From assembly GCF_035582795.1 (NCBI RefSeq), contig NC_134368.1:32548501-32612500 (forward strand): a stretch of 64,000 nt of DNA, in the 5' to 3' direction. Position numbers and translations under genes: made by a program. Position 1 is the stretch's first letter; each line of letters begins with the position of its first letter. The notes under the pieces were generated by a model that was not told where the DNA came from, ran no database searches, and saw only the letters and a list, made by a program, of their open reading frames with translations. Shown here piece after piece: positions 51,158 through 63,900 of the stretch. The DNA is from Mycteria americana. Taxonomy: Eukaryota; Chordata; Aves; Ciconiiformes; Ciconiidae.

Positions 51158-54100
51158 TGTGCTGGTCCAGTAGAATCATGGCAGCTGGGACATGTGAGAG
51201 GCATAAGTTTCGATCTACTGAATTTTCACAACTGAGGTAAGGGCCAGATCTTCAGATGATATTAATGAGCAGCTGTGTTGACTTACTTGGAACTATATTG
51301 GCACTATATGAAGATCTCAGAGGATAATGGTATTTTAAAACTCCATCACTGTTGTGAGAAATAACTGATAAACAGCTTTTTTTGATCTAAAATTAGTTTA
51401 GTAAGGAAGCTGCATCAAAACTGAGATCAGGATTTCAAATAATATTGGAATATGTCAGTATACTTATATGGGTAGAATGGGGAATCAGGATTAAGAAATT
51501 ATGTAGCTATACATGCATTGTGATTACAAAATAGGAATGTGCAAAAGTAGAAGAATATGAGAGTTTTCAAGTATTTGTTTTTCTACCATATGTCTATGGT
51601 AGAAACCTATGCCAAAAAAAGCACAAACGGTGATTTTGTATTTTCCCTATAATTGTTGTAAATTAGACTTAGTTGATGTAATAAATGGCAAATAAATGAT
51701 CTGTATCTAGAATTTACTAACATGTAATAATCTGGGTATTCTTAATGAGTATTTTCATACAGTTATTTGTTTTAAAAAGCTGTGGCAATCAAACTATTTT
51801 CTTATCAACTTAACCCATGGTCTTTCAGGTAATTTGATGCATTCTTATGGCCCCCTTTTTTTCTTGGAGGTGGTTCTCTATCAAATGAGTTTTGATATCG
51901 TTACTGGAAGTTCTAATCCATTCAAGTGCATTTAATTTTTATTGTGTAATTTATCTATATAATCATGAGATGCTCTAGACTGTAATCCTTTACATGCTGG
52001 GACAGGAGGGCAACAAGTATAAATCTTTTCTAAGGCAGGAAGATGAGAAAGATAGCCAATCAAGCAAAACGAAGAGAAATGGCCTTAGATAAAACTCCCT
52101 GAGAGAAGCTGCTAAGCCTCTGCTTTGTTAGACTTTGTTCTCTTCTGTTTTGTTGGACTGTATGTAAAGTAGACTTCTATGTATATGCGTAATTAAATTG
52201 TGTCAGACTAATTATCATAAAAGCCTTATCTTAGCATTTTAAAGCTGTAATCTTCACCTATTTTAGGTTGGATGATAACTTGATGAAATGCCTAGTAATT
52301 TGGCAGGTTAGTGGTTTAAGTGCTAACTTGGTAATATCCAGACTATTAAAATATTTTTTTTCCAATCATCAAATAACCTTGATAGATTTAAGTAACCTTT
52401 AAATAGTTTGTCAAGCTGGCAACTTTAATTGCTCAGCAAGTAGTTGGATTGATTGGAAGCACACTGTGAAAGTTTTCAGAAAAGGCTGATTTCATTGACA
52501 TAATTTCTCACTCCTTCAATTGCTGGGATACGGTGAGCATAGCGAGGTGAGTACTTGTTTGAGCAGCTGCTGCCAATAAAGTGCTTGTCTGAACGCTGTG
52601 CAAGCTGCTGGAAGTTCTGTAATCATATTACCACAGTATGTGCTTTTCTTTGGAGATGAGGAAGCTGTAAAGCCTTAAACCTTGGATCAACCAGTATTCT
52701 ATTTGCTGTTGCAAACAGACTTTGGCCAGGCTAAATTCGTTGTAGGAGTTGTTTAGAAAGCAAAACATGGCATGATATTTTCACCACATCCCTTCAGATC
52801 TGAAATAGGTTCAGAAATGGGTCTCAGTTGTGTAGGCATTGTCTATACAAGAGAAATTCAGAGTTGCCTGTTCATGTCACTCAAACTGTGAGTGACTCTA
52901 ATACACTATAAGGTGTTTAAATCTGGCTATTGCCTACTTCACTGTTCTGGAACTAAACACTTTTTCAGACTCAGACCTTTTGACTAACACTCTTCTTTGG
53001 GAGACAAACTGTAACCAACTCTATGAGCAAAGTCCTCTGGAGCAGGGTCTGAATCCTTTCCAGCCTGAGGAGCCCCAGTCTCATTCATGCTCTTTCAGAG
53101 TTCTTATTCAATCCTCTGAAGGACAGTGTAGTAGTAAATAAAATAACTTCTCAGCTAGAATTGCTTTTCTCTCCAAGGACTGGAAAATCTCAAAAGAAAA
53201 AGAATTTCCAGTCTGATCATAGTCCTTTTGGATCTGTCTGCAGATTTTTCATAGGCAGGATCATTTCCTGTAATGGCAATTAGATATACCTTAATTGACT
53301 TGTTCTGTGGAAAAAACACACCATAGATACATATTCTCCCTCTTCTTACAGAAGTAGTGATAGTTTATGTGACAGCAAACAGTTAGTCCAGGTACAATGT
53401 TATGCTAAAGTACCTTACGCTGCATCTAAGCTAGCTGGGTGTCTCTGCTCCACTGTGCTATGCACACATATCCTGGAATGAATATCGGAAAGCAAAGGCC
53501 TGTGAGGTTGATTGCAAACTGTGATACATTTAGAGTAAGAAAAAGAATTGCTGTTTCAGATTTCTCACTTGCATGGTCCTGTTGTTTCATAGGCTTGAAA
53601 GAGGAGAGGAAATGGCTGAACTGCTTGCATTTGATAAAAATTGTTTTGTAGTTGTGCCAGTAGACTCCAACTGAAATAAGAGCTATACTGTCATAGGTGC
53701 TATAATAGCTCACCTCTCCTCTACCTCCAAATGGTCTTAACATTCAGGTAAAAAAATCTAACAGGGTTAGAAAGAAGCAGATTTAGAGAGGTGAAATTAC
53801 TTTCCTGAATTCGTAGATCCAGATTCTCCCACTGAAGGAAACTCTTCTTTGAAGACAGTAGCTGTATCTGTTCTCTTTATTTTTTCCAGCCATGTGCTCC
53901 TTGGGTAATTAAGACTAAGTGAAGTTAGGCAATGAAGTTTTTAGGTAACTTTGGGAAAGGTATCGTTATAGAGGCCTGATTATGCAAAACAGAAAAGAAG
54001 ATTTTCTAATTTGCAAATGCCAATTAGCTTTTTCAGTGGCTCAATGTAGGAGTTCGGCATGATTTCCACATTTTGAAAATAAGAATTGCTGAGAGATTAG

Positions 54101-55621
54101 AACAACATGGACTACAAAAACCCAGGTATCATGTTCTAGAAATTATTGTCTTCCCTTCACAGTTTTGAGTGTAACCGAGCATATCAGAAATGGTGTTATA
54201 TGAATGTTTCATTAAAGAAAATAGAATTGCAAATCCAACTTTCTTTTTCTCACTCGGAAAACTTGCTCATTTTTCAGTTTTGTTTTGATTTACATATTTT
54301 TCTTCAGGAGCATGTCAGATGGAATTAAACTAGTCACCAGCGCTATACATTTCACTTAATTTCATGTCTACTACATCTCAAGTTAAACCCACGTAGCATT
54401 TTTTACCATTCATTCGCAAAAACGGCTACATGCATAATTTATGTTTCCCAAAGTGTAGCCAGTGAAAGGAAGTTTTACAGCATGAAATGCTTCTGTGCTG
54501 ATGTGAAAACATGAAATGAACTCAGAATTTCTGGCATAGATTGAATTTAAATATAACTCAGCATGATTGAAAATCTTCTCAGTGTCCTAGATTTGCACTT
54601 TAGTTTCAATTTATACTAGGCGTGAGCAAGTGTTGTTAGCTGCATGAATAATGCATAATTTTCTTCAGCTCAGCTCATTCCCTTCACATGTTTATTCATT
54701 TATGCTGTTTAAATGAACAGAAATGCTCGTATCGGTATTCACTGGTGTTCTGATAAGCTGCAGGATAGATCAGGTTCCTCAGGCTTAAAAAAAGCACAAC
54801 TACTTACCCAGAGACCATCTTTTCAAATGATCATTTATATTTAGTTGTCATCTGCATTCAATGACAGAAGCCTCCTTTCATACTTTTATAACATTATCTT
54901 GAATAAAATTCTTGTAAATTTATATGTATTTTTGTAATATATTTCTGGTGTCAGGAATACTAATTGAAGAAAAGAGAAGTAGCTTTACAACAGAACCCAA
55001 ATACACCCAGCGTTTGAGACCTGAGGATGTGTTTTTCCCTTAGACACATAACACCACAATAAATCCACACCTTTTCAGAGCTCAGGGAGCCCATAAACGA
55101 GGGACTGGATCAACAGAAGGAGGAAGTAGGGCTGAATTTGTCATGTTTCATTGTTAGACAACCTGTACAGGTCTGTTCATGTCAGTTCACAAAAATTAAT
55201 TTGGGCAGAAAAGCAGCTCTATAGAGACTAATATTGTCTAATTTTAGATTAATAGAGACTAATTTTATCAATTCATTGGTGATTTATGTTTTATCATTCT
55301 ATAATTTAAATGTCACAAACTTAGTTTTTCTATTTTGTCAGTCATTCAAACTTGTATGGATACATAGTTTATTACTGTCTGTATGCAGATAATTAGTATA
55401 TTTCTTTTATATAATAAGGTTTAGTAATATTTGTTAAGGTAACACATTTTTATCATGCTCAAAGCATAAATTTCATCTGCAAAAGGAGCTTTTTAAAGAT
55501 ATTAGTGGTAGGTATATGCCATACAGCCATCAGCTTCTGTATGGCTTATCCTCAATGTCTTACAGTCATTAATATATTTTCCTCATCCCAGTGCTTGTGT
55601 TGTTTGTTATACATTAGGTAC

Positions 55622-55750
55622 TGAGAAACGCAAATAACTTGCACACAGTCACACAAGAAAATCTGTGACAAAACGGGACTTAATTTGTACTACTTGAATC
55701 CAGGTTATTGCCCAGATTCTATTGCCTGGATACTACAGTACCACCCATCA
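55622..55750 (-). mobile_element. MIR-like ancient SINE, reverse orientation
   Basis: In plus orientation the segment reads like the reverse complement of a MIR (mammalian-wide interspersed repeat, also present in other amniotes). It has AACTTGCACACAGTCACACA, then a degenerate GACAAAACGGGACTT block, GAATCCAGGTTATTGCCCAG, and a terminal ACTACAGTACCACCCA. The sense strand therefore runs leftward. Divergence is high, consistent with an ancient insertion. Confidence 0.5.
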
Positions 55751-56252
55751 TTTTTATACCATGGTTTTATACCATGTGGCTTGGAAAATAATCTGTAAGT
55801 TAAGGCTTACCAGCTATTGGAGTTATTCAAATGAAAAAGATGAGAAGAATCTGCTTCTTATCTAATCTCACCCTCAATTCCTACTTTCTGTAACTGGTAT
55901 CCCACAAAGGCTGCTGTTTCTTTAAAAAAAAAAAAAGAGAACAAGAATTCAGAATTTTTTTTTAATGTTTATTTGTGGTGCTGAGTAGAATTTAGATTTT
56001 CTGTATTATGGCAAATGTGGCAACTTTGCAAAATTTTGCCATAGTGAAGTGAAACAAACCTAGAAAGTTTTAAAATTTAACCTGGAATGAAAATGTGAAT
56101 AATTCTTTTAGTTTCTGAAGCAGAATTTCTTTGAAATGACACAACTAACTTTTGAGAATATGGGACAATTTTTTGAAGAAAAATTCTTGATTAACTTTAT
56201 ATATTACCTGAAACCCATGTAACATTCTTTGATCAGTTATAGAAACAAGCAA

Positions 56253-56298
56253 CTATTTCATATTTATGAAATAGTAAGGCTACATGAAATAGTAAGGC
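56253..56298. repeat. Inverted repeat followed by direct duplication
   Basis: CTATTTCAT-ATTT-ATGAAATAG (56,253-56,274) is a perfect 9-bp hairpin. Its right arm starts a 15-bp word, ATGAAATAGTAAGGC, that is repeated at 56,284-56,298. Confidence 0.85.
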
Positions 56299-57429
56299 AG
56301 TGAGATCCTTGAGCTGTGAGCAATTGGGAACTGTTACTCTCTGCCAGTTTAATAAGACTCTCTCAGAAATGAACAGATTTTCTTCCAGTGCAGAATATAG
56401 ATTTTTCATCAGCCCAGTACAAATAGAAGTATCAGGAATTTTCAGAGAAAAATGTATTTAACATGCAAAATGAAATAACACAATGGTCATTAAGGCTCAT
56501 GTACAGTTCAGTGAAATGACCTTAAAGAATGATAGATCCAGGAGCTAGAATCCCATAAAAACTTTCCCCTGTTTTTCATGTCTTAGCTTGTCAGTCAACT
56601 TAGACTTTAGAACACGTTTCTGATGCTTTTACTAGTTCTTCTCTAAGATGATCAAAAAGGGGCCAGGTCGACCAGTGTGGCAGCATTCTGCATGAATTGG
56701 ATCCCTGCACTTTGGAAATAACTCATCTGAACTCAATGCCTTGCTATATCTGGATTACAGAAGAACCATTGGGTGACAATAACTTCCAGTTGCTCTTAGC
56801 CAGAGTTGGATTCAAACCAAATGTTTTTAGAGAAGTCTGCTTCACTAAGCTGCCTACAGAAATTGCACTATTTGTTAGTCTTATTAGCAGTGTCAGATGT
56901 TGGAAGTATTCCTATGCTCCAACTCTGATCCTCTTCTGTAGATCCTACCGTGGTAGTCTTTAAGTTGTCTTTTTATACCCTCAAGGTGCCGTGACCTGTG
57001 ATGTTCTGTACTTCTCAGTATGTACTTCTGTACATCCTCAGAGAGATTATTCATTACTTCTGTTGAGTCAGTTCAGTCTAAAGACAACTGGTCACTATGT
57101 TCTCTGGTCATCGTGTCCTCATCCTGCAGCTGTTTCCCTGCAGTGCTGATTCCATGAAAACCATCCCTCTGCCCTCATTCCACAGCTGTCTTAACTGCAC
57201 CATTACTGCAATATTTTCCTGTATTTTATTAATGGCCTTACAATCAGCAATTTGTTAAATTGATTTATTTTAGTTCAGCATTTCCTCTGTGGTTTTGTAG
57301 ATACACTAAGGTCTCATACTTGTGACCAGCCATTTGCTTAGTCCTTGTCTTGCCACAATGCCAAATACGTTTGTGCAGGGTTAGTAAAGTTACATCAAAG
57401 CTCATCTTGATTTACCAGTTCCCTGTACT

Positions 57430-58518
57430 TTGCTGTGATGAGTAGCAGCATTATACTGAGGCCTGTCTTGGCTCAGGGAGGCCCGACTCAGCTCGGTTAT
57501 TCTCAGTTCCCTAGTACGTACCCAAGACCCCCTTGTTGGTTTCAAGTTTTCCTCTTACGATCTGCAGAAATTCTGAGTAGGCAACAAGCGTGGGTTCACT
57601 ATGGTGCAGGGGTCTTGCCAGAAACCTAGTAGCCTGGAACCTGCCATTTGTGGCATAAATTGATATTTTGCAGTGCTTGCAGCCAAGCACCCATGCAGCC
57701 CCTCACTTACACCCCTGCCCCTGCAGTGGGACGGGGGGAGAAAATAGAAAGAATAGGAGTGAGAAGACTTGGGGGTCAAAGTAAAGACAGGGAAATCGCT
57801 TACCAAGTACACACTTGACATCGGGAATTTAACTTAATTTATTGCCAATTAAGGTAAATACTTAATTCCTGATTCAGGTATTAGGAAACAAAACCCTCAA
57901 ACATTGAAACACTTAGGGAGAAAATACCCCTCCTCCTTCCAGGCTCAGCCTCACTTCAGACACCTCTTTCCCCACTTCTAGTCCCCACTTCGCTCCTGCA
58001 CTCCAGACACCTATCCTCACCCCTTGCCATCACCGCAGGTTACACTCAGTCCCTCCAGTGAGGTGGCAGGTGGTGCAGGGGGTTGGGGTCAGGATGCAGT
58101 GGTTTCTCTGCTGGCCCTTCTTTCTCCCTCATTTCTTGTGGTCCAGCGTGGGTCCTTCATGAGCTAGAGTCTCTTTGGGGAGTACCTGCTCTGCTGTGGT
58201 TCCTCCCTGCCCTGCAGTCCCTTCAGGGTGTACCTGCTCCACTGTGGAGCACCGCCTCCTCCTCTGGCCTTGTTATTCCCTCATTCCCTCTGCTGTTTCT
58301 TACTCTTTTGTTCCCTCCTTCTCTCTGTCTGATGTTTCCTGACCTTTCTTAAATATGTTTTCACAGAGGTGCCACAAACTCCTCTGAGTGGCTTAGCTGT
58401 GGCCTGCCTTAGGTCTCTTGTGGAGCCAGCTGTGTCTGGCACAGGGCAGTCACTGACCTTTTCCCACAGAGGCCCCCCATCCTGCTACCAGAACCTTACC
58501 ATTTATACCCAATACAGT
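57430..58518. mobile_element. Avian endogenous retrovirus LTR-like segment
   Basis: About 1.1 kb has the recognisable vocabulary of a common bird ERV long terminal repeat. It begins with CTGTCTTGGCTCAGGGAGGC and GACCCCCTTGTTGGTTTC. Then come GCATAAATTGATATTTTGCA and AAGCACCCATGCAGCCCCTC, a CT-rich middle with repeated GGGTCCTTCATGAGCT- and ACCTGCTC-GCTGTGG-type words, and CTTAAATATGTTTTCACAGA with GAGGCCCCCCATCCTGCTAC. It ends near CCCAATACA. It is GC- and pyrimidine-richer than the flanks. No intact retroviral gene is seen and no flanking duplication or second LTR was found, so it looks like a solo, partly decayed LTR. Family (possibly ERVL-type) and orientation come from memory and are uncertain. 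Confidence 0.6.
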
Positions 58519-59084
58519 GGAGACTTGAGATCTTTTCCTTTTTTAAAGAATATGTGCACAAATGCAGGTTTGGAAGGATGACTTCCCAGCTGACACCAGA
58601 GGCCAGGTAAGGGAGGCCTACAGCTGTATCAAAGGCAACAGCTCCCATTTGTGGTGGAAGTGTCTCCAGCTGCAGATATACATTGTTCCTGGGTATACCT
58701 GCCAGGGAACAAATCCTTTCTTAGCAAGCTTCTGATCCAAAGGCTATTCCTGGAAAGGGTGAGGGAAACACACTGGGCATTGACACTTGCCTGTGAACCT
58801 GCACTTCCAATAGATGAATAGACTGATGATACCAGCTCTCAACCAAGTGCCTATTTCCTGAGCACACTTTTGACTTCTTCCAACTTCTAAATCACCACTG
58901 GACATCAGACCAAGTCTGTGATTGGTCTTTACATAAGTGAGGATCATCATTTGGGATGATTAGCCTCATGAGTTAATCCCAGACCATGCCAGTGATAGCC
59001 TTTTCCTACCTTCTTCCTGGCACCTGATGGGCAGGAGGAAGAGCACAACTGAAAAAGCAAGGATTTGCAAGTGTTTCATCGCCC
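58519..59084. other. Short spacer between LTR-like and CR1 elements
   Basis: Single-copy-looking DNA of mixed composition with no recognised gene, repeat or RNA. Confidence 0.5.
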
Positions 59085-59760
59085 TCATCATCCATTATTT
59101 TTCCCATATATCTAGCCACAATTTCCCTTGATGCAACTTGTGCCTACTGACTTTTGTCATTTCACTGTGCATCTCTGAGAAAAGTCTGTCTCTGTGTTCT
59201 CTAAAACCCTCATTACATAGTTGAGTACAGCAATGAGATCTCCCCTTAGCTGTCTCTTCTTGAAGCTGAACAAACACTGCTCTCTCTGTCTCTCCTTGTA
59301 TGTTACGTACTCCAGCACCCTAACTATTTTTGCTGGGCTCGCTCCAGGTTGTCAATGTCTTTACTGTACCAGAAATCCCAAATTGGGTGCATTACTTCAG
59401 GTGCAATCTTACAAGTGACAAATAACAGAGAATAATTACTTCCCTTAACTTGCTGGCCATGCTGTTAAAGCACGGTTATGTTATTAGCATTTATTGCTGC
59501 AAGGGCACACTGCTCATTTCTATTCAACATCTTGTCCACCAGGATCCCCAGGTCTTTTTCTGCAAAGCTACTTTCTAGCCAGCTGGCTCCCGGGCTGTAT
59601 TACTGCATAAGATACTCTCCAGGTGAGGAACTTTGTATTTGTCTTTGTTGAACTCCATGAGGTCCTGCCAGACCCCTTCTCCAACCTGTCAAGATCCTTC
59701 TGAAAAGCAGCCGTAACTTCCAGCATATTGACTGCTCTCCTCACTTTCTCTTTCCAAACT
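59085..59760 (-). mobile_element. CR1 LINE fragment (older subfamily)
   Basis: A minus-strand CR1 fragment more diverged than the other two. Reading on minus from about 59,745, the ORF2 remnants are AFQKDLDRLEKG near 59,700, the LVDKM block (VDKMLNRNEQC) near 59,535, a decayed SALVRP region, and LFSEMHSEMTKVSRHKLHQG near 59,170-59,110. In plus orientation the family words TCTTGTCCACCAGGATCCCC and TGAGATCTCCCCTTAGCTG are clear. The 3' UTR and terminal octamers are absent or unrecognisable, and both ends are approximate. Confidence 0.85.
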
Positions 59761-59939
59761 GCTGCTTTGCTTTTTTTTCCCTTTGTCCATTTCCTACAGT
59801 TTTGGAGGGTATGAGACATTAGTAGTAGAGGCCCATTCAGTGCCAGTTTGCCTTTATGTCAGGGAACGGTAAAGGGTGCTTTTAATTTACTGGTATAGTC
59901 ATATCCCCCAGTTCTGAGGTGAAAGAGAAGCACACCTGA

Positions 59940-60830
59940 ATAGTACTCAGAGCTCCAATGCTAGATGGTATGTGTGCTCTGGAAAAGCACGTGTGTGGTG
60001 TTGGATGTCACCTTCCATCACCAGAGCCGCGACCGCTGAGGCTGTGCCCCAGTGTTGGGTGCTGGGCTGCAGGCAAGCCCACACGTGTCCTGGGAAGACG
60101 GCTGGAAGCACTTGGACAAGGGGCTCCGGTACTGTACTTACAGTGGTTAGTGAGGCCACGGGAAATAATGGGAGTATTGCTCTCTGTGGTTACAACTGAA
60201 GCCCCCTTTCAGGGAACACTGGATTGGAAACGTGTCTTCTTGATGATATTGGTATATTTAGGCATATGATTTGGCCTGAAGGCTCTGATGTTTGAGACCC
60301 CAGACAGGGTGTACCCAGATGGTGTATTAGTTCACACAGCTCCACTGTGATGATCCTGGCAGTGGATTTACTGACACAAAGCTGTTTGTGCCATGGATTT
60401 AGATGAGAGGTGTAATAAGATTTCCTGGCATCAGACTGACCCACTTCTGGGACGGGATGGATATGTAAAAATGAGCGTGCTGTGGCACAAGAACTACTGC
60501 CAGGTCATCACTCAGGACCGTGAACTGGCCTTGTGCATTCAGATATTAATGGCCCAATAGTGGTTATTCTTCAGCTGGTGGATGATAATGTGTCCCCCCG
60601 CTCCGAGTGCTGGTGATTTGGCATCTGAACCACTGTGCCATGGCTTTGGGAGTGGGTGGCCTGCACAAGGCTGGAGCTAGGACTGATCATATAGACATGA
60701 CAGTCCAGCTGCCAGAGCATCCTCCGGAGCCCTGCAGGGGCAGCTGCTCAGTACCACTAGTCACACCACCACCATCCCAAACAAAGGAGCCTCATTTTTT
60801 CACTCACAGAAAATTAATATTGTAGTAAGA
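59940..60830. other. GC-richer segment of unknown origin
   Basis: This stretch is richer in G and C than its flanks and has several coding-like but broken readings. One is a 56-codon plus frame from about 60,394 (MDLDERCNKISWHQTDPLL), another VHSDINGPIVVILQLVDDN near 60,534, and there are open minus-strand frames at 59,947-60,444. No domain was recognised. It may be a decayed retroelement, an old processed pseudogene or just GC-rich spacer. Confidence 0.25.
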
Positions 60831-60921
60831 TCTCCACATACTATTATGTTATTGATTAATTTTAATTTATTAATTATAAAATATTACTCGTGTGGGTTAT
60901 TATTACATAATTACATCCCAC

Positions 60922-60973
60922 AAACATAAATACACAGCATATTAATTAAACATAAATACACAGCATATTAATT
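60922..60973. repeat. Perfect 26-bp tandem duplication
   Basis: Two identical 26-bp units starting AAACATAAATACACAGC and ending ATATTAATT (60,922-60,947 and 60,948-60,973), inside an AT-rich stretch. Confidence 0.95.
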
Positions 60974-63900
60974 ATTTTAAGATTATGAAATATTGAAAAT
61001 CTTATTTTAAAATAAAGTCATTGTGGGTTTGCTAAACAAGGAAAAATGCAAGTTTCTGGCTTAGTCCAGGGAATAAAAAAAGTTTAGAAATGACACTACC
61101 ATCCTTACAGAACTTGCTTATTCATCAAACATTATTAAAAGCTGCATTTCACCTTTTGAGTGCCTAAAAATATGAAAGTGATGTTTAAATAATATAGAAA
61201 CTGGAAATCTATTATGGAAGTAAATTCATAATCTTACAGCCACCAAGACTGATTACTGAGGAAGTGTTTAGGTACTGTAATTGGTATATTGTATATAATG
61301 TAGATTCATAAATCTGTTGAAGAATGTAATTCATCATAACACTTATTTTACATAAAACAAGTGAGCTGACCAAAGTGAAAAATAACCCTACAAATAAAAA
61401 AACCCGAACCCTTCAAACCTGGATTAGTTCATTGATCTGATTTGTCACCTCAGCCCATAAACAATTGTTCTGGTATAGTGATTTGGGCAATGAGGGGTCA
61501 CCTTAAGTTTGCGCTAATGGAAAGGAAAAGGTATAAGGAACTAGCTGGCATTTGTGGATTAATTTGTTAATTTATTGGTGTAATACGATTAAGATCCTGA
61601 TTCAGCAAAACACTTAAAAAACGTTTTACTTTTCACCAATGTCACAAAGTAGTCTTTGGGTTCATTGCACTTTTATGTATACAAATATCTTCACAGTGTG
61701 CTCTTTATGTTTTTATGAAAATGTCTTAAATAAACTCATTATTCTGCTGTCGTGCTTTAGACAGAATAGCATTGTGCCAAAGCAAAAATGAGATTAAACT
61801 CTTTATCTTTTTTGATCAAATTGAAGAAAAACACATGAACCAATATTACATAGGACAAAAAACAAATTTGGTTTTCTAATGTTTCTGTTTTAATGAATGA
61901 TGGTAGCAAAAGGAGCAGATGTGAATATTTTGCAATCTTTTAATGTACCAGTAATAATTTGTAAACATTGGGTTATGCCTTTCTTTTGTCAACACTCATC
62001 AAGCATATCTCATTTTTTAGCTTATACATTCTTCAGAAAAGGATATGTTTGCTCTGTGCCTGGCACAAAAGGGCTCTTGATCTTAATTGGGCCCTTTGGC
62101 TTCTACGGTAATCTAATCTATTAGGGAACAATTGCCTACAAGACAGTTAGGAGTATCAGCAAGGACATTTTTAAATGTCATTAATGTCAGTTAATGTTTA
62201 TGTATCATATGAAAGGCCATTATTACTATGAAGTTAAGACCAGCAGTAGTAAGATGTTATTAAGCTTATAAAATTTACTTTGCTTTTGTGGGCTAGGATT
62301 TTAATAACAGCAGGTTACTAGTTTACAGTCTGGATTCTTCTGATAATATGTTGGATAGTAACTTGGTAGAAGTGTGTGGGTGTCTAATGTCACTTCTATT
62401 TATCCTTTCCATCACCAGTGACCTGCAAACTCCAAACATATAATCCTTTAGGGGATTCACATTTCAGAATGAAATAATTCTTGATGTATGGGATCACAAT
62501 GATGCTTTCTTAGACATTTCAGCATTCTTTTGCTGTCATAGTGGTAAAATTTCTGATGGGGTTGAGAATGGTAATAGTCTGCCTGGTTCTTATTATGAAG
62601 AAGAGAAAGTCAGCAAACTTTGGTTTCCTTAATAATAACCAAATAAGAATTATTTTTTTTTACTACCTCCTCTTCCAGTTTACAGATTTAATGTAGCTTT
62701 GTATAAAAATCAATCTCAATATAAACAAAAAGTATGTAATCACAGTTCTTCTAGGAAGAATCATAAACTCAGAATGGCTAGGGTGATACATGTAGCAGGA
62801 AACTGAACAATGAAATTGCTTGTGTGTTTTTAGCACCTTTTGCACCACATAATTTCCTTTTTTATGTCCAGAGTAGAGTGGAAGGCAATACTATTTTTGT
62901 GCAATTGTCAGATTGCTTACCAAGATTGACCTACATAGATTCTGTAAGGTTTGCATGAGGTCCCTGCTTGCATACTGTAGCCATTGTGGCTATAGTATTG
63001 TGGCTAATTAGCCACATCATTGTGGCTAATTAGCTGGCAGCTAAGGATGGAATCAACCGATGTGGGGAGGCTTGATAGCAGGTAGAGTTGGAGTTGTCAT
63101 CCGCCCTCTGCTCTTTAAGGCTGTATGTAGTGTTTTAGGAACTGTCATTCAGACAAAGGCAAAATGTTGTCCTTCTTCTGAAATAAGCAGCCAAATGCAG
63201 TGCTGTTAGGATCTCATCCTATGTGCTCTGTTTCTTCTTCTTTAGTTACAGGAAATCTCTAAGATCTTAGACACTGTGATGGAAAATTCAATTTGAGATG
63301 GGAAGCACAGCATTCATAAAGATCAGAAAAAGGAAGCAAATATATATTAATTAAAAGCTAATGATAATAAATAAGCAATAATGGTAAAAAGATTGTCTAT
63401 AAATAACAGTTAATCAAATATTGTTGTATATGCATGTCATTCTGTGTCCTTACTGTCACAAGCTGTTCATTCTATGACTGTGTCCCTTTTTTAAGGTCTT
63501 GTCTACATTAAAATATTCTCAGTATTATTTAAAAGACTCCAGCTGGGCTATACAAATCAGTTTGTTAGCTCAGGCTAAAACATGCTCACCTTACCTAAAA
63601 ATCTGCAAATCTTCCAACAACCTTCTTGTCGTTTTCCCCGATGGGTAAATAAGTTCTCATATTGCTGACTTAACTTACCAGGTAAGGCACTTGAGCACTG
63701 CAGTGCAAAAGACCATGGGATATCCCCATAGCACAGAAACAGGGAGGTTACAATTATTGGTGGTCGGGCTTAAAATGGGGCATCTGTAACCAGGCTAGGC
63801 AAATGCTGGGACTCAGGTGAAGGCATGCCCTGTGGTGTAGACATCATCTCTACTCTAATCAGGGTAATCACACAGGGCTGAATTTCCTCATAGCTGATGG

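Larger units (their letters stand above)
39261..57429. other. AT-rich non-coding DNA with scattered repeats
   Basis: No complete gene. It holds the basic exon candidate at 41,226-41,300, tandem duplications, poly(T) and poly(C) runs, possible retroelement coding remnants at 45,320-46,231 and a MIR-like SINE at 55,622-55,750. The rest shows no recognisable coding or RNA gene signal. Confidence 0.6.

Noticed and set aside
53030..53160. Further CR1 fragment
   Set aside because: Only a short CAGCCTGAGGAGCCCCAG word resembles CR1, and the surrounding sequence does not follow the element.
63246..63296. Possible terminal exon after TTCTTCTTCTTTAG
   Set aside because: Only 16 codons before a stop, no recognised protein and no nearby strong polyadenylation context.
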